DNA of 5,153 nt from an uncultured Spirochaetaceae bacterium (GTDB lineage: Bacteria; Spirochaetota; Spirochaetia; Treponematales; Treponemataceae), in assembly GCA_902766345.1 (NCBI GenBank), contig CACXDK010000235.1, positions 1 through 5,153 of the forward strand, given 5' to 3'. Made by a program: the position numbers and the translations under genes. Positions 1 to 4,851 of this stretch are shown here, piece by piece (the stretch's first letter is position 1; each line of letters opens with the position of its first letter). The notes beneath the pieces are model-generated. The model did not search any database. It was not told where the DNA came from and saw only the letters and a list, made by a program, of their open reading frames with translations.

Positions 1-607
1 CATGAAAGTTTACGCCATCGCGTTTACTTGTCTCTTCAAAAAGTTTATAGAAATGTTCAAATGCCTCATCAAAATCCGTGTCATCAGAATGAAAAGCTGT
101 TACTGACACGGATTTTTTTTCTGCAAGACGGATATTATAGCGCCATTTGCTTTTCATCGCAGCAAGTAAATCTTCTTCCGATAAATTAAGATTTAACAAG
201 ACTGTATCAGGCGGTTGAATTGCTACATGAGACTGCTTTAGAGTAAGCTTTTTTACAAGCTCCTGTTTTTCCTCTAGAGAAGTGCAGTCTATTGGAAGAT
301 CGTAGCGAATGCAGATTGTATTTGAAGGCAAAAAAGACTTTAACTGTGATGATATTTTCTTTATTCTATCGCAGTAATCCTTTTCTGTCTCGCTTTCTGC
401 CTTTTCAGGAGCCATTGGAATGTAGGCAATGCTCATTTTCTTTATTTTTAATGAGAACGTCCGTACTAAAACCGTTATGCCGTCTTCTACCGCAGAATCA
501 GATTTTGTAAGAGAGCCGTCATTACCTATTGCAAAGAACAGGGGAGACCAGCCGTGGTTCCCCTTGAACTTTGCCCAGAATTCCGTTTGAAGGAATCGCT
601 GTTTCAT
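1..607 (-). CDS. FemAB/FemX-family peptidoglycan aminoacyltransferase (3' end outside window)
   Basis: The frame is open from an ATG at 607-605 to the window edge, giving the first 202 residues; the rest is off the left side. FemABX proteins transfer an amino acid from aminoacyl-tRNA onto the side chain of residue 3 of the peptidoglycan stem, in the cytoplasm on the lipid-linked precursor. Family-like segments are the N-terminal FLQTEFWAKFKG (residues 5-16), AYIPMAPE (61-68), the basic stretch KSKWRYNIRLAEKK (152-165), typical of the GNAT-like fold of FemAB, and ETSKRDG (192-198). The start is supported by GGGGAAG at 621-615, seven bases upstream, and by the TAATG overlap with the metG stop, which suggests translational coupling. 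Treponeme peptidoglycan is known to carry ornithine with an attached glycine, so a glycyl transferase role is plausible but inferred. Family assignment is firm; the amino acid used is not visible. Confidence 0.85.
   Translation of the reverse strand, partial: MKQRFLQTEFWAKFKGNHGWSPLFFAIGNDGSLTKSDSAVEDGITVLVRTFSLKIKKMSIAYIPMAPEKAESETEKDYCDRIKKISSQLKSFLPSNTICIRYDLPIDCTSLEEKQELVKKLTLKQSHVAIQPPDTVLLNLNLSEEDLLAAMKSKWRYNIRLAEKKSVSVTAFHSDDTDFDEAFEHFYKLFEETSKRDGVNFH
71..120 (+). terminator. Perfect 13-bp inverted repeat plus T8, antisense inside the FemAB gene
   Basis: AAAATCCGTGTCA (71-83) is exactly complementary to TGACACGGATTTT (104-116), with a 20-base loop. On the plus strand the right arm runs into eight consecutive Ts (113-120), the layout of an intrinsic terminator. 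In the coding (minus) direction the hairpin is preceded by A8 and followed only by TTTTGATG, so it should terminate poorly there. No plus-strand gene upstream explains it within the window. It may stop antisense transcription, fold the FemAB mRNA, or be fortuitous. Confidence 0.4.
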
Positions 608-2919
608 TAATGAACTTCCCCATTTACAGTGTGAGCTGTTGTAATTGCCTTTCCTGCTGCAATAAGAGGAGTTCCGTTTATTACGGCACTCTTATCTTTT
701 ACAGCAAATTGTACCTTAAAGAAGTCATCTGCTGTAATTTCAGCAGGCTTTGCAGCAGAAACATCAGCTCCCTGCAAAATTACAGGAGTTCCAGCTTCTG
801 CCCAAGGAGCTTCCAAAGGCTCTACACAATCTTTACCGTCTGCGTCTTTATAATCTGCAGCAAGAAGCATACCATGACTTTCTACACCGCGCATCTTTCT
901 TGGAGCAAGGTTAGAAGCAAGGATTATATGCTTACCAAGCAAGTCTTCAGGTTTCAGATAATCTCTAAGACCGCTCTGAATGATTCTTTCTGTTCCACTG
1001 CCATCATCAAGATGCTCAATATAGAGCTTTTCGCCTTCTGGATTGTTTTCTACCTTTGTAATTACAGCAACCTTTAATTCAATATTGCTGTTGAAAAATC
1101 CGCACTGATCTTCTGCAAGAACTGGAGCTGCCTTTTCTTTCTGCTTCTTCTGCTTTTTAGGCTCTTTCTTTTCTTCTCTATCTTTCTGAGTTCCTGCAAA
1201 CTTTGCACGGAATTCATCAGCAGTCTTTGCATCAAGAGGAGTAAAGTAAACACTAGGATTTGTTACATCAGAAAGACCTTCCATCTTACCAATGTCTGCC
1301 CAAGTAAGACCACCTTCAATAGCAGGCACACCAGTACGTGGCTCAGAAATCTGCTTTCCAAAGAAAGACATGATAGTTTCTGTAAACTGAGGCATATAAG
1401 GATGAGCCATAATCATCAAATCTTTTATCATGTAGCAAAGATTGTGAATGAGCTTTGCTGCCTTTTCTGGATCAGTTGTTCGTGTCTTCCATGGCTCTGT
1501 GTCCTGGAATGCTTTGTTTCCTATGTCTGAAATTGCAAAAATCTCATGGAATGCATCTTTCAATTCTGCCCATTCAAGATGTTCTGTTATTTTTGCCTCA
1601 TGCTCGCGGACACTCTTCCACAATTCCTCATCTACAGGAGCATCAGGAATTTTTGAGTCATAGTATTTTGTTACAAACAAAAGAGTTCTGTTTACAAGGT
1701 TACCAAGATTTCCAATCAGCTCGCCATTGTATTTTTCACGGAATTCTTTCCATGTAAACTGATAGTCCTGTGTCTCTGGTCTGTTGTAGAAAATGTAGAA
1801 TCTCCATGCATCAGCCTTTATGCCACTTTCCTTTGCATCAGAACCGAATACACCAACGCCCTTACTCTTTGAAAACTTACCGTCTTCATAGTTAAGGTAT
1901 TCTGTTGAAGACATGTGATAGAGCTTAGTCCAATTGTGACCGCTTCCTAAAAGAGTACATGGGAATACTACAGTGTGGAACGGAATATTATCCTTTCCAA
2001 TGAACTGGAACAAATCTACAGGAGCTTTGTTTTTAGCTTCTTCGCTTTCTTCTGGACACCACCAGCTTTTCCAGTCAAAAGTCTCTTTTCCAGCTGCTTT
2101 AAGTTCATTTGCAAGCTGTTTTGTAATTGACATATATCCGATTGGAGCGTTAAACCAAACATAGAATACTTTGTTTTCGTAGCCTTCTTTTGGTACGGGA
2201 ATGCCCCATTTCAAGTCACGCGTAATGGCACGCTCGTTCAATCCGTCACGAATCCATGCTTTCGTAATTTTTACAGCGTTCTCATACCATTTTCCTTCTT
2301 TGCTTGTCTTTGTCATCCATTCGTCAAGTTTTGAGCTGATTGAAGGAAGGTCTATGTACAGATGCTTTGTATCTTTTACTTCTGGCGTAGAACCACATGT
2401 TGAACAGCGCGGGCTTTTAAGCTCGGTAGGGTCAAGCAGAGAACCACACTTTTCACACTGGTCACCGCGGGCATCTTCATAGCCACATTTAGGGCAGATA
2501 CCGCGAACAAAACGGTCTGCAAGGAACATGTTACAGTGATTGCAGTACAACTGCTTGTTTGAATGTTCCTTTATGTAACCGTTTTTATCGAGAGAGGTAA
2601 ATAATGACTGGGTGATTTCTGTACATTCTTCATTAGACGTGCGTCCAAATTTATCGAATGCAATATCAAACCAGTCGTATATTTCCTGATGCTGCTTGTA
2701 GTAATAATCGCAAAGTTCGCGAGGGGTTTTCTTTACTTCAAGGGCTTTTGTTTCTGTAGCTGTTCCATATTCATCGGTACCGCAGATGTAAAGAGTGTCA
2801 TAACCACGGCTGCGGCAAAAACGTGCGAATACATCGGCACTCAACATCTGTATGAGATTTCCGAGATGTGGAATATTGTTTACATAAGGTAATGCAGAGG
2901 TAATAAGTCTTCTATTCAT
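607..2919 (-). CDS. metG: Methionyl-tRNA synthetase with C-terminal EMAPII-like tRNA-binding domain
   Basis: MetRS charges tRNA-Met with methionine using ATP, in the cytosol, and is essential. The 770-residue protein starts with the typical TSALPYVNNIPHLGN. The class I signatures are HLGN at 18-21 and KFSKS at 348-352. Four CxxC knuckles (C126/C129, C142/C145, C155/C158, C172/C175) indicate a connective-peptide domain with two zinc sites. The active-site strand is WFNAPIGY (255-262), and FIGKDNIPFH (306-315) contains the expected Asp and His. An anticodon-binding helical domain follows (about 390-560), then a Lys/Glu-rich linker (about 578-598), then an OB-fold tRNA-binding domain (about 608-690) with QSGL, SNLAPRKMRGVESHGM and a further tail to 770 resembling the end of EMAPII/p43. 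The start is the only sensible one. It lies 58 bases after the guanylyltransferase stop, and its own stop overlaps the FemAB start. The length exceeds that of MetRS forms lacking the tail, and the gene looks intact. Confidence 0.97.
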   Translation of the reverse strand: MNRRLITSALPYVNNIPHLGNLIQMLSADVFARFCRSRGYDTLYICGTDEYGTATETKALEVKKTPRELCDYYYKQHQEIYDWFDIAFDKFGRTSNEECTEITQSLFTSLDKNGYIKEHSNKQLYCNHCNMFLADRFVRGICPKCGYEDARGDQCEKCGSLLDPTELKSPRCSTCGSTPEVKDTKHLYIDLPSISSKLDEWMTKTSKEGKWYENAVKITKAWIRDGLNERAITRDLKWGIPVPKEGYENKVFYVWFNAPIGYMSITKQLANELKAAGKETFDWKSWWCPEESEEAKNKAPVDLFQFIGKDNIPFHTVVFPCTLLGSGHNWTKLYHMSSTEYLNYEDGKFSKSKGVGVFGSDAKESGIKADAWRFYIFYNRPETQDYQFTWKEFREKYNGELIGNLGNLVNRTLLFVTKYYDSKIPDAPVDEELWKSVREHEAKITEHLEWAELKDAFHEIFAISDIGNKAFQDTEPWKTRTTDPEKAAKLIHNLCYMIKDLMIMAHPYMPQFTETIMSFFGKQISEPRTGVPAIEGGLTWADIGKMEGLSDVTNPSVYFTPLDAKTADEFRAKFAGTQKDREEKKEPKKQKKQKEKAAPVLAEDQCGFFNSNIELKVAVITKVENNPEGEKLYIEHLDDGSGTERIIQSGLRDYLKPEDLLGKHIILASNLAPRKMRGVESHGMLLAADYKDADGKDCVEPLEAPWAEAGTPVILQGADVSAAKPAEITADDFFKVQFAVKDKSAVINGTPLIAAGKAITTAHTVNGEVH
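615..621 (-). promoter_or_regulatory. Ribosome binding site of the FemAB gene, inside metG
   Basis: GGGGAAG is read on the minus strand within the last codons of metG, seven bases before the ATG at 607-605. Together with the one-base TAATG overlap it fixes the FemAB start and points to re-initiation by ribosomes finishing metG. Confidence 0.6.
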
Positions 2920-2928
2920 AATTCACCT

Positions 2929-2957
2929 ATTATAGAAGATTATTATACTATGGTCAA
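2929..2957 (-). promoter_or_regulatory. metG: Sigma70-type promoter directly in front of metG
   Basis: On the minus strand, TTGACC (2957-2952) and TATAAT (2934-2929) are separated by exactly 17 bases, close to consensus. The -10 box touches AGGTGA (2928-2923), the only Shine-Dalgarno-like sequence, which lies just three bases from the ATG at 2919. Transcription from this promoter would start near 2922, giving an almost leaderless mRNA. A second TATAAT at 2947-2942 has no good -35. Read-through from the upstream guanylyltransferase gene is also possible because no terminator separates them. Confidence 0.5.
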
Positions 2958-2967
2958 TTATGACCGT
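2950..2967. repeat. Inverted repeat overlapping the metG -35 box
   Basis: GGTCA (2952-2956) and TGACC (2961-2965) flank ATTA, extended by one wobble and one A-T pair to a 7-bp stem (2950-2967). One half is the TTGACC -35 box itself, so a dimeric regulator binding here would block the metG promoter. On the plus strand the stem is followed by TTTT, a weak terminator shape, but there is no plus-strand gene upstream. An operator role is inferred from position only. Confidence 0.3.
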
Positions 2968-2977
2968 TTTTCTGCAT

Positions 2978-4096
2978 TTAGAGCTTTACGTTTTTTATTT
3001 CTGTAACAAGTTCCCTCATGTAGCTGCTTGAACCTTTTTTCATGACAAGGGCTTTTCCGTCTTTTATGACTACAATAATGTCCTCAACTCCGCATAATGC
3101 AACTGGAATGTCGGAATATACAAAGTGGTTCTTGCTTTTTACAGAAACAATTTTATCATTTTCACTTGTGTAGTGCTTTTCAAATGCGTCCCAGCAGCCT
3201 ACATCATCCCATGTAAATGAAGCTTTTACAGCTGCGGCTTTTTGAGTACGTTCGGCAATGGCATTGTCTACGGCAATGGCTTTTACGGTTTTGTAAGATT
3301 CAACCATAGGTTGCCACTGACTTATGCATTTTGTTCCGTTTATGAGAGTGTAATCTGGAGCAGAGGCATTTTCAAAGTTTTTAAAGCTGTCTGCAATCGT
3401 GCTTTCATAAGTCTGTATTTCATTCAAAAAGAAGGTGTCTGTAAAGGCAAACATGCCGCTGTTCCAAGAGTATTGTCCACTTGCTAAATACTGCTGTGCG
3501 GTATCTGCATCTGGCTTTTCCTTAAACTGTGCAATCTTGAATACAGAGCCGTCATTGTTGATGTTATCGCCATGTTTAATGTAGCCGTAGCCTGTGGCAG
3601 CTTCTGTTGGAGGAATTGCAAAGCATACAAAGTTACCTTGTTTTGCAACTTCTGCTGCCTTGTAACAGTCTGCAACGAAATTTGCTTCTGGCTCAATGAT
3701 GTGGTCGCTTGTGAGTACGAGCATTGTATGTTCGCTTTTATCAAAGAGATGTAAAAGCTTGCATGCAAGAACGAGTGGAGCACAAGTGTGGCGGGCACAA
3801 GGTTCTGCAAGAATGTATAAATCTTCCTGCATTTTCTTCTGCTGTTCTGCTGATACCTGCTTTTTTAATGTCTCGCAGTGCTGTGCAACAACATTCTGTA
3901 TGTCTTCTCGAGTTATGATGAGTATTTTTCCTGTTGGTTTTACTGCAAGCGCCCTTAGTATTGAAGTCTGCAAAAAGGATATGCCGTTCTTAATGGAAAG
4001 GAACTGTTTTGGAAAAGCAGGGCTGGAAGCTGGCCAAAGGCGTTCCCCGAATCCACCTGCAAGAATTATGACATCCGAAATTTCTTTATTTGACAT
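2978..4096 (-). CDS. manC: Mannose-1-phosphate guanylyltransferase (GDP-mannose pyrophosphorylase), single-domain form
   Basis: The enzyme makes GDP-mannose and pyrophosphate from GTP and mannose-1-phosphate in the cytosol, supplying mannose and GDP-sugar derivatives for surface polysaccharides and glycolipids. The nucleotidyltransferase signature is LAGGFGERLWP at 12-22, with PKQF at 29-32. Further family motifs are TSDHII (129-134, with the metal-binding Asp131), GYGYIK (169-174), FKEKPD (191-196), WNSGMF (211-216), VDNAIAERT (277-285 region) and TWDDVGCW (295-302). At 372 residues it has the catalytic domain and the short C-terminal beta region, but not the phosphomannose-isomerase cupin domain found in the roughly 470-residue bifunctional enzymes. 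The start is supported by AAGGGA at 4110-4105, eight bases upstream, and by the reach of the signature to the N-terminus. It is probably the first gene of a unit continuing into metG and the FemAB gene. No damage is visible. Confidence 0.93.
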   Translation of the reverse strand: MSNKEISDVIILAGGFGERLWPASSPAFPKQFLSIKNGISFLQTSILRALAVKPTGKILIITREDIQNVVAQHCETLKKQVSAEQQKKMQEDLYILAEPCARHTCAPLVLACKLLHLFDKSEHTMLVLTSDHIIEPEANFVADCYKAAEVAKQGNFVCFAIPPTEAATGYGYIKHGDNINNDGSVFKIAQFKEKPDADTAQQYLASGQYSWNSGMFAFTDTFFLNEIQTYESTIADSFKNFENASAPDYTLINGTKCISQWQPMVESYKTVKAIAVDNAIAERTQKAAAVKASFTWDDVGCWDAFEKHYTSENDKIVSVKSKNHFVYSDIPVALCGVEDIIVVIKDGKALVMKKGSSSYMRELVTEIKNVKL

Positions 4097-4122
4097 TTTA
4101 TGTTTCCCTTACTATTGATTTA

Positions 4123-4139
4123 TATAGTATAACACTATA
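4123..4139. repeat. Palindrome over the -10 box of the guanylyltransferase promoter
   Basis: TATAGT (4123-4128) and ACTATA (4134-4139) are perfect inverted arms around a five-base centre and cover the TATACT -10 box. This is a plausible operator for a dimeric repressor, although AT-rich -10 regions produce such palindromes readily. Confidence 0.25.
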
Positions 4140-4154
4140 GTTTTATTACTGCAA
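4126..4154 (-). promoter_or_regulatory. Candidate promoter of the guanylyltransferase-metG-FemAB unit
   Basis: On the minus strand, TTGCAG (4154-4149) and TATACT (4131-4126) are separated by 17 bases. The -10 is good and the -35 partial (TTG only). Initiation near 4119 would leave a short leader of about 22 bases containing AAGGGA before the ATG at 4096. Confidence 0.45.
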
Positions 4155-4156
4155 TG

Positions 4157-4214
4157 GGCGGATGTTTGGGCATTATGCCATTGGAGATGGTATCTCGATG
4201 ATGTCCGCCTAAAC
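4157..4214. repeat. Nested inverted repeats between two divergent promoters
   Basis: Outer arms GGCGGA (4157-4162) and TCCGCC (4204-4209) enclose two smaller perfect palindromes: GGCAT-T-ATGCC (4169-4179) and GAGAT-GGT-ATCTC centred near 4190. An overlapping near-match pairs GTTTGGGC (4164-4171) with GCCTAAAC (4207-4214), with one mismatch. The block lies between the minus-strand promoter at 4126-4154 and the plus-strand promoter at 4218-4246, where a shared operator would be expected. It is also more GC-rich than its surroundings. No coding frame or known element is recognised. Confidence 0.4.
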
Positions 4215-4217
4215 CTT

Positions 4218-4246
4218 TTGACTAAAAGTTCAAAATCTGCTATTAT
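4218..4246 (+). promoter_or_regulatory. Strong plus-strand promoter of the predicted non-coding RNA
   Basis: TTGACT (4218-4223) and TATTAT (4241-4246) are separated by exactly 17 bases, and TGC immediately before the -10 makes an extended -10 element. Initiation is expected around 4253-4255, directly at the 5' base of a hairpin. It faces away from the guanylyltransferase gene, and no plus-strand protein gene lies downstream. Confidence 0.6.
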
Positions 4247-4254
4247 ACGTTTAT

Positions 4255-4279
4255 AAGACCAGAAGCAAATTCTGGTCTT
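4255..4279 (+). repeat. Perfect 10-bp stem-loop at the predicted RNA 5' end
   Basis: AAGACCAGAA (4255-4264) pairs fully with TTCTGGTCTT (4270-4279) around a GCAAA loop. No T-tract follows on either strand, so it is not an intrinsic terminator. Its place immediately after the predicted start site suggests a 5' stabilising hairpin. Confidence 0.6.
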
Positions 4280-4315
4280 GTCCATTTTAAAGCTGCATGT
4301 AAAACCTTAGTCTAC

Positions 4316-4403
4316 CTAGATTGGAGGTTCTCCCTAACTAGATTTACTATCCCGCTTAGCTAGATTTAAATCATAATCTAGCTAGATTATGATCCCGATA
4401 CCG
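4316..4403. repeat. Four-unit array of CTAGATT at exact 22-bp steps
   Basis: CTAGATT begins at 4316, 4338, 4360 and 4382, each exactly 22 bases after the last. The 15 bases between copies vary, apart from a recurring TCCC in units 1, 2 and 4 and CTTAG/TCTAG-like endings before the next copy. The step is about two helical turns, so DNA-bound proteins would sit on one face, as with plasmid or phage iterons. Because the array lies in the predicted non-coding RNA, the repeats may instead act as CUAGAUU in RNA. Confidence 0.7.
4370..4393. repeat. 24-bp perfect palindrome at the junction of repeat units 3 and 4
   Basis: The 12 bases 4370-4381 are the exact reverse complement of 4382-4393, with no spacer; the centre is CTAG|CTAG. 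It merges the single AATCTAG (4375-4381) with the fourth CTAGATT. A second palindrome, GATTTAAATC (4363-4372), overlaps its left edge. Confidence 0.7.
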
Positions 4404-4437
4404 AAGCTTAATGAATCCGTTTCATTAGGCTTTTTTT
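4404..4437 (+). terminator. Strong intrinsic terminator of the plus-strand non-coding RNA
   Basis: AAGCTTAATGAA (4404-4415) pairs with TTCATTAGGCTT (4421-4432) over 12 pairs with one G-U wobble and a five-base loop TCCGT. It runs into seven Ts (4431-4437). The reverse strand has no T-run after the stem, so it works only for plus-strand transcription. Confidence 0.8.
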
Positions 4438-4572
4438 GTCCGTAACATTACGGTCCACGGTACGAAAACTTACAGTCCACAAGTCGTAGAATTATTGTAA
4501 ATGAGACGTAAATAGGGATGTCCTTTTTGGGAATCTTAGATGGTTCTGATGAATTTTAGGCGTAGGTGCTTT
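4438..4572. other. Non-coding spacer between RNA terminator and antitoxin stop
   Basis: No reading frame with a plausible start is seen. Besides the TTACnGTCCAC pair there is a weaker third unit from 4492 sharing TTA, GT and CGTA at the same phase. TCTTAGAT (4534-4541) and ATCTAAGA (4575-4582, in the antitoxin stop region) are a perfect 8-bp inverted pair 33 bases apart, but no T-tract follows. I find no convincing terminator for the toxin-antitoxin operon here. Confidence 0.5.
4440..4480. repeat. Second repeat pair TTACnGTCCAC at a 22-bp step, with CCGTAA palindrome
   Basis: TTACGGTCCAC (4448-4458) and TTACAGTCCAC (4470-4480) differ at one base and are 22 bases apart. The first copy overlaps the inverted repeat CCGTAA-CA-TTACGG (4440-4453). 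The start 4448 is exactly six 22-base steps after 4316, so this pair is in register with the CTAGATT array. Confidence 0.55.
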
Positions 4573-4851
4573 TTATCTAAGACCTGGTATTTTTTCAAGT
4601 TTTATTTGATACCCAAGACAACGAATGACAGCTGTAAAAGTCGTGAGATTAATTTTCTGAGAGTCCTTTGAACGAAGTTTTTGGATTACAGTCGGCGAAA
4701 CATCTGCTTGTTTTGCTAGTTCTCGTATTGAGATATGCTGTGCTTCCATCTGCTCAAGCATGAACTCCGAAAGGAGAAAATCATTATATTCTTTATCGTA
4801 AATTTCTTTTTGTTCGGGATTTTCTGCAAAAAATTTTTCAAAAGTGGTCAT
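4573..4851 (-). CDS. XRE-family helix-turn-helix antitoxin (HigA-like)
   Basis: This 92-residue protein is predicted to be the antitoxin of a type II toxin-antitoxin pair, neutralising the toxin by direct binding and repressing its own operon. A Glu-rich helical N-terminus (1-38) precedes a helix-turn-helix at about 39-62 (ISIRELAKQADVSPTVIQKL), then helices to about 80 (INLTTFTAVIRCLGY) and a short basic tail. The ATG at 4851 overlaps the toxin stop in an ATGA and has a strong Shine-Dalgarno. The toxin-first order matches HigBA systems rather than RelBE. Its operator would lie upstream of the toxin, outside the window. The family call is good; the exact HigA name is an inference from gene order. 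Confidence 0.85.
   Translation of the reverse strand: MTTFEKFFAENPEQKEIYDKEYNDFLLSEFMLEQMEAQHISIRELAKQADVSPTVIQKLRSKDSQKINLTTFTAVIRCLGYQIKLEKIPGLR

Larger units (their letters stand above)
4253..4437 (+). ncRNA. Predicted orphan non-coding RNA, about 185 nt, with internal 22-nt repeats
   Basis: A good promoter (4218-4246) and a strong intrinsic terminator (4404-4437) on the plus strand enclose a stretch with no usable reading frame: the ATG at 4297 is followed at once by TAA. The predicted RNA begins with a perfect 10-bp stem (4255-4279), contains a small GGAG/CTCC hairpin near 4323-4333, four CUAGAUU heptamers at 22-nt steps, one complementary AAUCUAG, and ends in the terminator hairpin. 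It has no resemblance I can see to 6S RNA, tmRNA, RNase P, SRP RNA or a tRNA. It is convergent with the toxin-antitoxin operon and divergent from the guanylyltransferase gene. It could be a trans-acting small RNA, or the RNA part of an unrecognised system. The boundaries are predictions from sequence signals only. Confidence 0.5.

Noticed and set aside
571..1077. 168-codon plus-strand frame opposite the metG 3' end
   Set aside because: It is Cys/Ser/Phe-rich shadow coding opposite a clearly conserved MetRS tail and has no family features.
2950..2970. Plus-strand terminator between metG and the guanylyltransferase gene
   Set aside because: The stem is short with a wobble pair, and no plus-strand gene would use it. 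Overlap with the metG -35 suggests an operator instead.
3484..3810. 108-codon minus-strand frame inside the guanylyltransferase gene
   Set aside because: It is a shifted frame of a gene whose main frame holds every expected motif.
4157..4214. Integron attC site, since treponemes can carry integrons and TA cassettes
   Set aside because: The core boxes do not fit: GTTTGGG and CCTAAAC carry an extra base relative to GTTRRRY and RYYYAAC, and they are in the wrong order on either strand.
4255..4279. Intrinsic terminator at the 10-bp hairpin
   Set aside because: There is no T-tract after the stem on either strand, and it lies immediately after a promoter.
4316..4403. CRISPR array
   Set aside because: The repeated part is only 7 bases with 15-base intervals, far below CRISPR repeat and spacer sizes, and no cas gene is visible.
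4253..4437. Type III (ToxIN-like) RNA antitoxin made of tandem repeats
   Set aside because: Such RNAs precede their toxin on the same strand. Here the only toxin is on the opposite strand and already has a protein antitoxin.
4389..4445. 18-codon plus-strand reading frame across the terminator
   Set aside because: It has no ribosome binding site and its codons are the terminator stem and T-tract, with no protein-like character.
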